Below, one piece after another: positions 16,903-25,156 of a stretch of 64,000 bases of DNA (position 1 is the stretch's first letter; every line of letters begins with the position of its first letter). A model generated the notes under the pieces. That model searched no databases. It saw nothing but the letters and a program-made list of their open reading frames with translations, and was not told the origin of the DNA. This DNA comes from JBGTFE01 sp036403235. Lineage in GTDB: Bacteria; Acidobacteriota; Blastocatellia; Pyrinomonadales; Pyrinomonadaceae. The stretch lies in contig DASWRI010000069.1 of NCBI GenBank assembly GCA_036403235.1, forward strand, positions 41,821 through 105,820, read 5' to 3'. The position numbers were made by a program, and so were the translations under genes.

Positions 16903-17808
16903 ATGAAACATCGCCCGATTCACGAAAATTTGGACACTTCGTTTGTTAATGTTGCGGCTCTCGTCCGATATTTGCGCCGCCGCGGATTCGTCGGACAAGT
17001 GCGCGTCGAGCTGAGCGGCTACGAGGCCGACATTTATCTGGGCGAAGCAAACAACTTGCGCGCGCGCGAATACGACCGGATTGCCGGACGAATCGCCGAG
17101 GGCGAAGAAGCTTTGCAGAGAATTTTGATTCGCTCGCGCGAGCCGGGCGGAACCGTCAACGTTTACCAGGAAGTTTCGGAAAACGAAGCGGCCGCGGAAA
17201 AATTAATCGTGCCGGAGCCGAAAAAGACGGGCGAAAATCCGCCGCCGATTCAAAATATAAAACCCGTCGCCGTCGAGATGCCGAGCAAAAAGCCGCAAAA
17301 TCTTCCGGCCGTCGTCGCCGAAGCCGCGCCGCCGCGACAAAAATTAACGCTCGAACATTTCCCGTTCGAACTTCGCAACAAGGTCGAAGACAAAGCCAGA
17401 AACACTTCGCTTGCGCCGGACGACTGGCAGATGCTCTTAAACTTGACGGGCGAGCTTTTGGCGACGATTGACAAAACTCTGGCGGCGGCCAATCTCGATT
17501 TTGCGGCGGCTTTTGAGAAAGCGCGCGCTGAAATTTCCGTCGATTACCCGTTTTTAAGCTCGAACTCCGGCGTTTTCGCGTATAAAAACGGAAAAATCAC
17601 GATGCGCGAACAGCCGAACGCGAAGCTTTTTACGGCGAGCATTTTGGAAATTCTGCAAAGAATTATGGAAAAGCTCGGCGCAAATCCGAAATTTAATATC
17701 CTCTACAGCCACACGACGCAGCAAATCCGCGCTCTCGCCGGCCGGCGCAAACAGCTTTACGATAAATTTTTTATCACCAACCGACTCGAAAAAATCGTCG
17801 GAACGTAA
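16903..17808 (+). CDS. Hypothetical cytoplasmic protein, family not recognised
   Basis: The 301-residue protein has no signal peptide or membrane segment. Residues 1-90 look like a compact alpha/beta domain (LDTSFVNVAALVRYLRRRGF, then GQVRVELSGYEADIYLGE). Next come a Pro-rich linker (about 110-150) and a helical C-terminal half with YPFLSSNSGVFAYKNGKI and ending in RLEKIVGT. The N-terminal part is reminiscent of domains that read out group or phospholipid signals, but I cannot name a family. It is followed 65 nt later by the GDT1-type gene on the same strand. Function unknown. Confidence 0.75.
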   Translation: MKHRPIHENLDTSFVNVAALVRYLRRRGFVGQVRVELSGYEADIYLGEANNLRAREYDRIAGRIAEGEEALQRILIRSREPGGTVNVYQEVSENEAAAEKLIVPEPKKTGENPPPIQNIKPVAVEMPSKKPQNLPAVVAEAAPPRQKLTLEHFPFELRNKVEDKARNTSLAPDDWQMLLNLTGELLATIDKTLAAANLDFAAAFEKARAEISVDYPFLSSNSGVFAYKNGKITMREQPNAKLFTASILEILQRIMEKLGANPKFNILYSHTTQQIRALAGRRKQLYDKFFITNRLEKIVGT

Positions 17809-17815
17809 GGATTTA

Positions 17816-17836
17816 AAATCCGAAATCCGGAATCAA
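17816..17836. repeat. Short heptamer array (AAATCCG x2 plus GAATCAA)
   Basis: Two perfect AAATCCG units and one degenerate unit lie between the orphan gene and the GDT1-type gene. Further AATC-rich words continue to about 17865. Confidence 0.65.
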
Positions 17837-17873
17837 GCTTGAATCTTAAATCCTGAATTCGTAATCTGTGTTT

Positions 17874-18146
17874 ATGGATTGGAAAATTTTCGGAACCGCT
17901 TTTTTAACTCTTTTTCTAGCCGAACTCGGCGATAAAACGCAGCTTGCCGTTATCACGATGACCGCCAAATCGGAGTCGAGATGGTCGATTTTTCTCGGCG
18001 CTTCGCTCGCACTCGTCGCCGTCACGCTCATCGGCGTGCTGGTCGGCGGCGTGCTGTCGCAATACATCCCGACCGAATGGCTCCAGCGCATCGTCGCCGC
18101 CGCTTTTATCATCATCGGCGTCCTGATGCTTTTCGGCAAATTATAA
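17874..18146 (+). CDS. TMEM165/GDT1-family (UPF0016) membrane protein
   Basis: The product is 90 residues from ATG 17874 (a GTG two codons earlier is also possible). It carries one copy of the family motif E-x-G-D-K-T in LAELGDKTQLAVITM, followed by two more hydrophobic segments. Members move Mn2+ or Ca2+. Bacterial forms can be one-repeat proteins that pair as dimers or two-repeat fusions, and this is the short one-repeat type with about three helices. No partner repeat is adjacent. A role in manganese or calcium homeostasis is inferred from family only. Confidence 0.88.
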   Translation: MDWKIFGTAFLTLFLAELGDKTQLAVITMTAKSESRWSIFLGASLALVAVTLIGVLVGGVLSQYIPTEWLQRIVAAAFIIIGVLMLFGKL

Positions 18147-18210
18147 ATAAATCCCGGCGCGTCGAATTTCGGTTTAACGAATTTCCGTTTTTTGATATTA
18201 TTTTCGAGCT

Positions 18211-21200
18211 ATGAAAAAACGGTTAGTTGCGATTTTGGCAATCGTTTTTGCGGTTTCTTTTTTTGCTCTCCAGAAAACTAAGGTTGAAAGCAAATTTTTA
18301 AATTCCTCAAAAACACAAACTTTCTCCGAACTTAAACCGCAAAACGTGCGCGCCGCCGCTTCGGGCGTTTCCGAAAAGGTCAGCACTTTTGCGCCCGCCG
18401 CGCCCGGCGTCGGCGTGTCCGGCAAAAAAACCGCTGACGAAAAGGCGCGCGCCGTGCCGAATAATCTTCCGTTTAGAAAGCAGGTCGCGGGCGCGCCGCA
18501 CGATGCGGAAGCGAATTTGGCAAAAGTTACGGCTGCGCCGATGCCGACGCCCGCGCTCGCCTTTGACGGTTTATCGAGCACGGACAATGCCACGGCTTAC
18601 GGTTTTCGCGTCATTCCGCCCGACCCGAACGGCGATGTCGGGCCGAATCATTACGTTCAGGCGGTCAATTCTCTCGTTCGCGTTTACGATAAGCAGGGCA
18701 CGGCACTGACGCCGCCCTTCAAATTGAGCAGCATTTTCGCGCCGCTCGGCACGCCTTGCTCAACGCGCAACGACGGCGACCCGATTGTGCTTTACGACGC
18801 GCTCGCCGACCGCTGGGTTTTGAGTCAGTTCTGCAACAACTTTCCGCCTTTTCGCCAGCTTATCGCCGTTTCGCAGACGGGCGACCCGACCGGCGCGTAT
18901 TACATCTACGAATTCGTGATGCCGAACGTAAAATTAAACGATTACCCGAAGCTCGGCATCTGGTCTGACGCGTATTACATGTCGACCGACGAATTTCTCG
19001 GGAGCGACTACGCCGGAAGCGGCGCTTTTGCGTTTGAAAAGCAAAAATTATTGCGGGGCGACGCGAGCGCCAGCTATATATATTTTAATCTCGGCTCGCC
19101 GACGACGATTCGCATCGGCGGACTTCTGCCGGCCGATTTCGACGGCCTCAATCCGCCGCCCGGCAACGCGCCGAACGTTTTTGTCGGCTATAAAGCGACC
19201 GAATACGGCGACGCGCAGGACGCCGTCCGTTTGTTTGATTTTCACGCCGATTTTTCAAATCCGTCGAACTCGACTTTTACCGAAAGAGCCGAAAGCCCGC
19301 TGGCGGTCGCGGCGTTTGACCCGACCTCGACCGACGGGCGCGCCGACGTTTTGGAGCCCGCGCCGGGCGAGGCGCTCGACGCGCAGTCAGACCGCCTCAT
19401 GTATCGCGTCGCTTACCGCAATCTCGGTACAAGCGAATCTCTGGTTTTTAATCAAACCGTTCGCGTCTCGCCCGCCGGCCAGACGTATCGCGGCGGCGTT
19501 CGCCTGTATGAGCTGCGGCGCAATCTCGTTTCCGTCCCGCCATTTTCGCCGTTCGCGGTCAGCGAGCAGTCGACGCTCGGCGACAATTCGACGTCGCGCT
19601 GGATGGGAAGCGCGGCGCAGGATTATCAGGGAAATCTGGCCGTCGGCTACAGCATCGGCGACGAAGCGAAAAAACCTTCGATTTTTTACACCGGACGACT
19701 GGCGAGCGAGCCAGCCGGAACTTTTCGAAGCGAAACGGATTTAGCCATCGGAACAGGCGTGCAAAAAGCGTTCGGTTTTCGCTGGGGCGATTACAGCGCC
19801 CTGTCGGTTGACGTCTCGGACGACTGCACGTTCTGGTACACGAACGAGTATTACACGCAGGCGAGCGAGGACGAAAGCGATTTCGGCTGGCTGACGCGCA
19901 TCGGAAATTTCAAATTTAATGAATGCACGCCCGCACCGAGAGCGACGATAACGGGCGCGGTGACAAACGCTTCCGGCGGTCAGCCGATTCCAAACGCGAA
20001 CGTTACAGCAAATGCCGTTTATGTGCGAAATACGGACGCGTCGGGAAGTTACGGCAACTTGACCGTTGTTCCGAACACTTACACTTTAATCGCTTCGGCA
20101 AAAGGTTTTCGCCCGCAAACCGTCATAACGACGATTGGCAGCGGGCAGACTTTGACGCAAAATTTCGCGCTCGAACCGACAGCCGTTTTTGAAAATCCGT
20201 CGCTCGGCATTATATCGGAAAGCTGCACGCCGAACGGCGCCATCGACCCGTCGGAAACCGTCACAGCCGCTATCACATTGCTCAACTCGGGCGCGAGAAA
20301 CACGACCAATCTGGTGGCGACGCTTTTGCCCTTCGGCGGCGTTACAAATCCGAGCGCGGCGCAAAATTACGGCGCGATTCCGGTCGGCTCGGCCGTCATA
20401 CGTCCTTTCACATTCACCGCTTCGTCCGCCTTGCATTGCGGCGACGTAATCGCTCTGACTTTTCAATTGCAGGACGACGCGTTAGACCTTGGAACGGTGA
20501 CGATAAATGTTAATACCGGACAGCTTCGCACGGCGCTCAGCGAAAATTTCGACTCGGTGACCGCGCCGGCGCTTCCGGCCGGCTGGACGACGAGCGCGAC
20601 GGGCGCTCGGCAGCCCTGGGCGACTTCGACGACGCGTTTCCAAACCGCGCCTAACTCGGCTTTTTCGCCCGCGCCGAATCAAATCGGCGTCAACGAGCTC
20701 GTCTCGCCCGTTTTCCCGATTTCTTCGGCAAACGCCGAGCTTCAATTCAGAAATTGGTATGAGCTGGAAACGACGTTTTTGCGCAATAAGCTTTACGACG
20801 GCGCGGTTCTGGAAATAAAAATCGGTGCGGCCGACTGGCAGGATATCGAAGCTGCCGGAGGCGTGTTTCAAGCGGGCGGCTACGACGGCACGCTCGACGG
20901 CTGCTGTCAAAATCCGCTCGCCGGCCGCCGCGCCTGGTCGGGCCGAAGCGGTGTCAATCAAACTTCGGAATTCGTTACTTCAAAAGTAAAACTGCCCGCT
21001 TCAGCCGCCGGGCAAAACGTGCAGCTTCGATGGCGCGTCGGAACCGATATCGGAACTTTCCGCGAAGGCCAGTACATCGATAATTTAATCGTCAACGACG
21101 GTTACGTTTGCTCGTGCGCGGCGAAAACGGCGCGCGCGCCGTTTGATTTTGACGGCGACGGCAAAACCGATTTATCGGTTTTCCGCCCGTCAGACAGCCC

Positions 21201-21978
21201 GAGCGAACCGGATTTTCTTGTCGAAAACAGCTCGAACGGCTCGCTCGCGGGCGCGGCCTGGGGAAGCACGTCGGACGTCGCGGCAAACGCCGATTACGAC
21301 GGCGACGGTAAAACCGATTACGCCGTTTTTCGTCCTTCGACGCGCACCTGGTTTGCCCTGCAAAGCTCAAACAATTCGGTCATTACGGTAAATTTCGGTC
21401 TGGCGGGCGATAAGCTCGCGCCGGCCGATTACGACGGCGACGGAAAAGCCGACATCGCCGTCTTTCGTCCGTCGAACTCAACCTGGTACGTTTTGCAAAG
21501 CGCGAACGGTCAGGCGCGCACGCAGCAGTTCGGAACGGCGGAAGATATCCCTGCACCGGCCGATTTTGACGGTGACCGGAAAAGCGACGTCGCCGTTTTT
21601 CGTCCTTCGAGCGGAACATGGTACGTTTTCCGAAGCACGGACAGCGGCGTGACGATTTACAATTTCGGCTTAAACGGCGACAAACCCGTCGCGGGCGATT
21701 ACGACGGCGACGGAAAATCCGATTTCGCCGTTTTTCGCCCGTCGGACAGAAATTGGTATTTGCTCAGAAGTCAGGCAGGCTTTACGGCAGTTCAATTCGG
21801 AATTGCGGACGACAAGCTTTTGCAGGGCGATTTTGACGGCGACGGAAAAGCAGATGTCGCGGTTTTTCGTTCTTCGACAAACGTCTGGTACTACCTGAAA
21901 AGCTCGGACGGAAGCATCGGCATCAAGCAGTTCGGCGCAAACGGCGATACGGCCGTGCCTTCGATTTTCGTAAACTGA
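18211..21978 (+). CDS. Large exported multidomain protein ending in six FG-GAP/VCBS-like repeats
   Basis: The 1255-residue protein starts with a signal peptide (MKKRLVAILAIVFAVSFFAL). Residues about 110-560 form a region rich in Gly/Asp (GDVGPNHYVQAVNSLVRVYD) that probably folds as a beta-propeller. A carboxypeptidase-regulatory-like Ig domain follows (about 570-655), then a CARDB-like domain (to about 770) and a jelly-roll/MAM-like domain (about 773-967). Residues 971-1255 contain six repeats of about 44-48 residues with a DGDGK(T/A/S)D calcium-loop core followed by AVFRPS. The same C-terminal repeat block ends the peroxidase at 39909-42707. It is likely a secreted or surface adhesin or scaffold; no catalytic site is seen. 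Confidence 0.85.
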   Translation: MKKRLVAILAIVFAVSFFALQKTKVESKFLNSSKTQTFSELKPQNVRAAASGVSEKVSTFAPAAPGVGVSGKKTADEKARAVPNNLPFRKQVAGAPHDAEANLAKVTAAPMPTPALAFDGLSSTDNATAYGFRVIPPDPNGDVGPNHYVQAVNSLVRVYDKQGTALTPPFKLSSIFAPLGTPCSTRNDGDPIVLYDALADRWVLSQFCNNFPPFRQLIAVSQTGDPTGAYYIYEFVMPNVKLNDYPKLGIWSDAYYMSTDEFLGSDYAGSGAFAFEKQKLLRGDASASYIYFNLGSPTTIRIGGLLPADFDGLNPPPGNAPNVFVGYKATEYGDAQDAVRLFDFHADFSNPSNSTFTERAESPLAVAAFDPTSTDGRADVLEPAPGEALDAQSDRLMYRVAYRNLGTSESLVFNQTVRVSPAGQTYRGGVRLYELRRNLVSVPPFSPFAVSEQSTLGDNSTSRWMGSAAQDYQGNLAVGYSIGDEAKKPSIFYTGRLASEPAGTFRSETDLAIGTGVQKAFGFRWGDYSALSVDVSDDCTFWYTNEYYTQASEDESDFGWLTRIGNFKFNECTPAPRATITGAVTNASGGQPIPNANVTANAVYVRNTDASGSYGNLTVVPNTYTLIASAKGFRPQTVITTIGSGQTLTQNFALEPTAVFENPSLGIISESCTPNGAIDPSETVTAAITLLNSGARNTTNLVATLLPFGGVTNPSAAQNYGAIPVGSAVIRPFTFTASSALHCGDVIALTFQLQDDALDLGTVTINVNTGQLRTALSENFDSVTAPALPAGWTTSATGARQPWATSTTRFQTAPNSAFSPAPNQIGVNELVSPVFPISSANAELQFRNWYELETTFLRNKLYDGAVLEIKIGAADWQDIEAAGGVFQAGGYDGTLDGCCQNPLAGRRAWSGRSGVNQTSEFVTSKVKLPASAAGQNVQLRWRVGTDIGTFREGQYIDNLIVNDGYVCSCAAKTARAPFDFDGDGKTDLSVFRPSDSPSEPDFLVENSSNGSLAGAAWGSTSDVAANADYDGDGKTDYAVFRPSTRTWFALQSSNNSVITVNFGLAGDKLAPADYDGDGKADIAVFRPSNSTWYVLQSANGQARTQQFGTAEDIPAPADFDGDRKSDVAVFRPSSGTWYVFRSTDSGVTIYNFGLNGDKPVAGDYDGDGKSDFAVFRPSDRNWYLLRSQAGFTAVQFGIADDKLLQGDFDGDGKADVAVFRSSTNVWYYLKSSDGSIGIKQFGANGDTAVPSIFVN

Positions 21979-21988
21979 TAAGACAATA

Positions 21989-22038
21989 GCCGCGAATTAT
22001 ACGAATAATAAGCAATTATTATTCGTGTAATTTGTGGC
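21989..22038. repeat. Palindromic intergenic repeat (GAATTATACGAATAATA type)
   Basis: AATTATACGAATAATA (21995-22010) pairs with TATTATTCGTGTAATT (22017-22032), and flanking GCCGCG/TGTGGC extends the stem through wobble pairs. It can act as a bidirectional terminator between the convergent repeat protein and phosphatase genes. A related palindrome is at 23307-23366. Confidence 0.78.
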
Positions 22039-22056
22039 CAGATTCTTTTAAATTTC

Positions 22057-22572
22057 CTAATTCACACTGCTGAGAGATTTCAAATTCAAGTCGTCTTTCG
22101 GGCGGATTACGGTGCGGAGTTTTCCGCTTTCGGCGGTGATTTCGTTCCAGTTTTTGGCGCTCAAATCGATGACGGCCAAAGCCGCCGTCGGCATCGGCTG
22201 AATTTCGCCGGTCAGGATTTTTATAAGTCCTTCAAGGCCGGGATTGTGCCCGACGAGCATCAGCGATTCGGTTTCCTCTCCGAGCTCCGAGATGACCTGC
22301 AGCAGGCGAAGCGGGCTCGCTTCGTAAATTCTTTCGTCGTATTCGATTTTTCCTTCTATCTGCGCCGTTTCCTTTATCAAAACCGCCGTCTGCTTGGCGC
22401 GCTTGGCGGGCGAGCTTAAAACGAGCGCGGGCTGAAACTGTCTTTTAAACATCGTCTCGCCCATCATCGGGACGGTTTTCAAACCTTGTTCGTTTAGCTG
22501 GCGGTCAAAATCGGACGAATCGGGGTTCGCCCAGCTCGATTTTGCGTGTCGCAGAATAAAAAGTGTTTTCAT
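22057..22572 (-). CDS. SixA-like phosphohistidine phosphatase (histidine phosphatase superfamily)
   Basis: The product is 171 residues from ATG 22572 (MKTLFILRHAKSSWANPD); the longer frame adds nine weak residues. The catalytic RHAKSSW contains the phosphorylated histidine. Other signature pieces are SSPAKRAKQTA and GHNPGLEGL with the second conserved histidine. SixA-type enzymes remove phosphate from phosphohistidine on HPt or phosphotransfer proteins, but small-molecule substrates are possible in the superfamily. No kinase lies next to it. Length fits the family. Confidence 0.88.
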   Translation of the reverse strand: MKTLFILRHAKSSWANPDSSDFDRQLNEQGLKTVPMMGETMFKRQFQPALVLSSPAKRAKQTAVLIKETAQIEGKIEYDERIYEASPLRLLQVISELGEETESLMLVGHNPGLEGLIKILTGEIQPMPTAALAVIDLSAKNWNEITAESGKLRTVIRPKDDLNLKSLSSVN

Positions 22573-22843
22573 AATTTTGATGTTTTGCTCAAAACACAAG
22601 CGAGCGCCGGCTCAAACTTTTTGAGCGTCGAACAAATATTTCGTTTTGCGGTTTTATTTTCCGACCGAAAACCGAGTGCCGGTCACCTGATAATATACCA
22701 GCATCCGCCGAGTTTTGGCTAATATAAAGCACTATTTTAGAAAACTTTTTTATAATAAATTTCCGTTATCAATATTTTGATAATTTGACTTGCCGGCCGG
22801 ATAAGATTATTTTTTTACAAATATTTAAATCAAGGAGAAATTT

Positions 22844-23266
22844 ATGTGGAATGACTTTAGAGCGTTTATCTCGCGCGGAAATATTCTGGATTTGGCGATT
22901 GCCGTGATTATGGGCGCGGCGTTCGGCGCAATCGTTAAAACTTTTACCGACGGAATTATAATGCCGTTTATCGGTTTTCTGACCGGCGGAATCGATTTCA
23001 AACAAAAGGTTTGGAATCTGGGCAATATGCCGGTTACAAGTGCGGCGGAAATCGAGGCGGCAATGAAGGCAAAACAGCCGCTGATAATGTACGGCCAGCT
23101 TATCAACGACATCATCACGTTTTTGATTGTAGCCGTCGTAATGTTTTTTCTGGCGCGCTATGCGGTCAGGCTTTTCAATCGATTTGAAGCCGAAAAAGCG
23201 CCGACACCGCCGACCGGCGAAGAAGTTCTGCTGGCGGAAATCCGCGACCTTTTGAAAGCGAAATAA
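22844..23266 (+). CDS. mscL: Large-conductance mechanosensitive channel
   Basis: The 140-residue protein opens MWNDFRAFISRGNILDLAIAVIMGAAFG, the conserved N-terminal helix and pore-lining TM1 of MscL, with the NP-like gate region following. TM2 is MYGQLINDIITFLIVAVVMFFL, and the C-terminal helix reads EVLLAEIRDLLK. It forms a homopentamer that opens under membrane tension to release solutes on hypo-osmotic shock. A clear AAGGAG site (22832-22837) lies 6 nt before the ATG. A TATAAT-like box is at 22751-22756. It is a single-gene unit. Confidence 0.97.
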   Translation: MWNDFRAFISRGNILDLAIAVIMGAAFGAIVKTFTDGIIMPFIGFLTGGIDFKQKVWNLGNMPVTSAAEIEAAMKAKQPLIMYGQLINDIITFLIVAVVMFFLARYAVRLFNRFEAEKAPTPPTGEEVLLAEIRDLLKAK

Positions 23267-23306
23267 AATATTCGGCTCAAAGACACGAACGACGAAAAGA
23301 AGCTTG

Positions 23307-23366
23307 GCCACGGACAACTCGAATTATTATTACTTTTTTATTCGTGCGATTCGGGTTATTCGTGGC
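23307..23366. repeat. Palindromic intergenic repeat overlapping a stop codon
   Basis: GCCACGGACAACTCGAAT (23307-23324) and ATTCGGGTTATTCGTGGC (23349-23366) are inverted copies with three wobble-type differences. The right arm ends in the stop codon of the cyclo-ligase gene. It lies between two convergent genes and may serve as a terminator. Confidence 0.7.
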
Positions 23367-23962
23367 TAAGTTTCTCTGTCTGTCCGTATCTGTGTCATAA
23401 AAATCTCTTCCGGCGTCGCGCAAAAATCGAGTTTTACGTCAAATTCCGACGCGTCTTCGATTTCCGCGACGGGCGCAAAATAGCTCAAGCCGATTTTCAG
23501 ACAATCGGCGCGGCAGTTTTGCAAAAGACGGTCGTAAAAGCCTTTGCCGTAGCCGACGCGAAAGCCGCGCGCGTCAAAACACAAAAGCGGTATCAAAACC
23601 AAATCGATTTTCCGGGTTTCGATTTTTTCGTCGTGCGCAGGCTCTTCGATTTGCCACGCGTTTTGAACGAGCCGGGTTTCGCTCGTAAATTTTAAGTTTT
23701 CGATTTCGTTCGTCCGAAAATCGACGCGCGGCACAAGCGTTTCAATGTTTGGATATTCGCGCCAAATCCTTTCAAAAATCGGCTTTGTATCGACTTCGTT
23801 AAATTTTTCAATCGGCAGAAAGCAGTGCAGAAAGCGAACCGCGCTTAAATCGAAACGGCCGAAAAACAAATTTGAAATCGATTCGCTTTGCGCGCGTCTT
23901 TCGGCGGGCGAAAGCGATTTCCGGCGCGCGAGATAAATTTTGCGGAGTTCGGCTTTGGTCAT
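23366..23962 (-). CDS. 5-formyltetrahydrofolate cyclo-ligase
   Basis: The 198-residue enzyme makes 5,10-methenyl-THF from 5-formyl-THF with ATP. The N-terminus has KAELRKIYLARRKSLSPAE (folate-side Arg/Lys). The ATP-binding signature is near the C-terminus in FRVGYGKGFYDRLLQNC. A PLLCFDARG strand precedes it. The last residues (TQIRTDRET) are encoded by repeat-like DNA that continues into the palindrome downstream, so the natural C-terminus may once have been shorter or different. Housekeeping one-carbon metabolism. Confidence 0.93.
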   Translation of the reverse strand: MTKAELRKIYLARRKSLSPAERRAQSESISNLFFGRFDLSAVRFLHCFLPIEKFNEVDTKPIFERIWREYPNIETLVPRVDFRTNEIENLKFTSETRLVQNAWQIEEPAHDEKIETRKIDLVLIPLLCFDARGFRVGYGKGFYDRLLQNCRADCLKIGLSYFAPVAEIEDASEFDVKLDFCATPEEIFMTQIRTDRET

Positions 23963-23977
23963 TTGCAGATTATCTAC

Positions 23978-23998
23978 AATTTACCATTTACGATTTAC
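23978..23998. repeat. Heptamer array (AATTTAC, CATTTAC, GATTTAC)
   Basis: Three 7-nt units lie directly upstream of the cyclo-ligase start, between it and the end of the TPR gene at 24026. Confidence 0.78.
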
Positions 23999-24025
23999 GG
24001 ATGACTAATTTTTTATAAAATTCGT

Positions 24026-25039
24026 TTATTTGGCTTTCGCCCGCAGCTCGACGATAAGTCTTTTTATTTTTTCGGCGTTCGGCGATTTAGGCTCGATATC
24101 GAGATATTTTTCCAATGACTCGGCGGCTTCTTTGTAGCGCGCCTGTTTTTCGTAAAGCAGGCCGAGCTGCCAGTAGATTTCGGCGACCGGAGAGCTTTTT
24201 TGAGATAAGGATTTTGCCTGCAAAAGCGCTTTTTCGGCGTTCCCGTAATCGCCGCTGATGCGCAAAACCATTCCGTAAAAAAGCTGTGCAGTGATTGATT
24301 GCGGATTGATAGTGATTGCGCCGCGCAGCGCTTCGACGGCCGCCGGTATATTTTTGAGATTATAGCTGACCAGACCGAGCGCGTAGAAGCTCGAAAAACT
24401 GCGCTGATTGACGTCAATCGCCTTGATTAAATACGGCGCGGCTTCCTCGTACTTCTGCCGCCGAACGTATTCCGTCCCGAGCAGGTCGAGCGCATCGTAA
24501 TAAGTCGGAAAAATTTCGATTGCCTGTTTGAGAGAGCTCAGGCCTTCGTCTTTTTTGTCTTCAAGCTGCTTGATTGCTTTTTTGTATAATTTTCGCGCTT
24601 CGTCGGGAATTTCCTGCACAAAAACGACGGTCGCCACGCCGCCGCTGCCGACATTGATTTTACGCGGGTCGAGCTTCAGGTAAACGTCGACATAAGCTAT
24701 GTCCGAGCTGTAGCGGCCGTTGCCCAGAGGAAAAGAAGTGAGCTGGACTTCCTGTATTTCCTCTTTATAGTTTGTTCCGAACGTCAGAACTTTTACCTGA
24801 AAAGTTCCCGCCCGCAAGTTTCTGAAAGTAAAGCCGCCCGACGAATCAATCCGCGTGCGCCCCAGATTCATTCCTATCGAGTCGAGCAGTTCGACATATA
24901 AATCACCGACGGGAAAACGGTTTTGGGCGTCGAAAACGTGCCCGGTTATAGAATTACTTTGAGCCTGTCCGACGATTGTCGCGGCCGCGATAAGGAAGAA
25001 CAAACCGATGCTTCGAACCAAATACCTGCAAGCATTCAT
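24026..25039 (-). CDS. Exported carboxypeptidase-regulatory-like/TPR protein
   Basis: The product is 337 residues from ATG 25039 (MNACRYLVRSIGLFFLIAA); a TTG five codons upstream is possible. A signal peptide ends near AQS. Residues about 30-130 form a carboxypeptidase-regulatory-like beta domain (SITGHVFDAQNRFPVGDLYVELLD). From about residue 150 there are at least four tetratricopeptide repeats (for example YWQLGLLYEKQARYKEAAESL). Such proteins act as periplasmic or surface scaffolds. No partner is obvious; the gene upstream on the same strand is mnmA, about 100 nt away. Confidence 0.83.
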   Translation of the reverse strand: MNACRYLVRSIGLFFLIAAATIVGQAQSNSITGHVFDAQNRFPVGDLYVELLDSIGMNLGRTRIDSSGGFTFRNLRAGTFQVKVLTFGTNYKEEIQEVQLTSFPLGNGRYSSDIAYVDVYLKLDPRKINVGSGGVATVVFVQEIPDEARKLYKKAIKQLEDKKDEGLSSLKQAIEIFPTYYDALDLLGTEYVRRQKYEEAAPYLIKAIDVNQRSFSSFYALGLVSYNLKNIPAAVEALRGAITINPQSITAQLFYGMVLRISGDYGNAEKALLQAKSLSQKSSPVAEIYWQLGLLYEKQARYKEAAESLEKYLDIEPKSPNAEKIKRLIVELRAKAK

Positions 25040-25156
25040 AATCTTAAACTCCAAAGATTTTCTTACCTAAATTTTACAAAAAAGCGACGCAAATTGTAAG
25101 AGAAAAATTTAAGAGGAAAAGCCGATTTGCCTGCTTTTCCGTAAATAATCTCCGAT

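Noticed and set aside
17874..18146. Truncated GDT1 gene
   Set aside because: One-repeat members of about 90 residues are normal in bacteria, and the frame has natural start and stop.
22713..22732. Second sigma-54 promoter, before mscL (TTTTGGCTAATATAAAGCAC)
   Set aside because: GG and GC spacing is correct, but the ACG part of the -24 element and the TT of the -12 element are missing; a TATAAT box lies just downstream.
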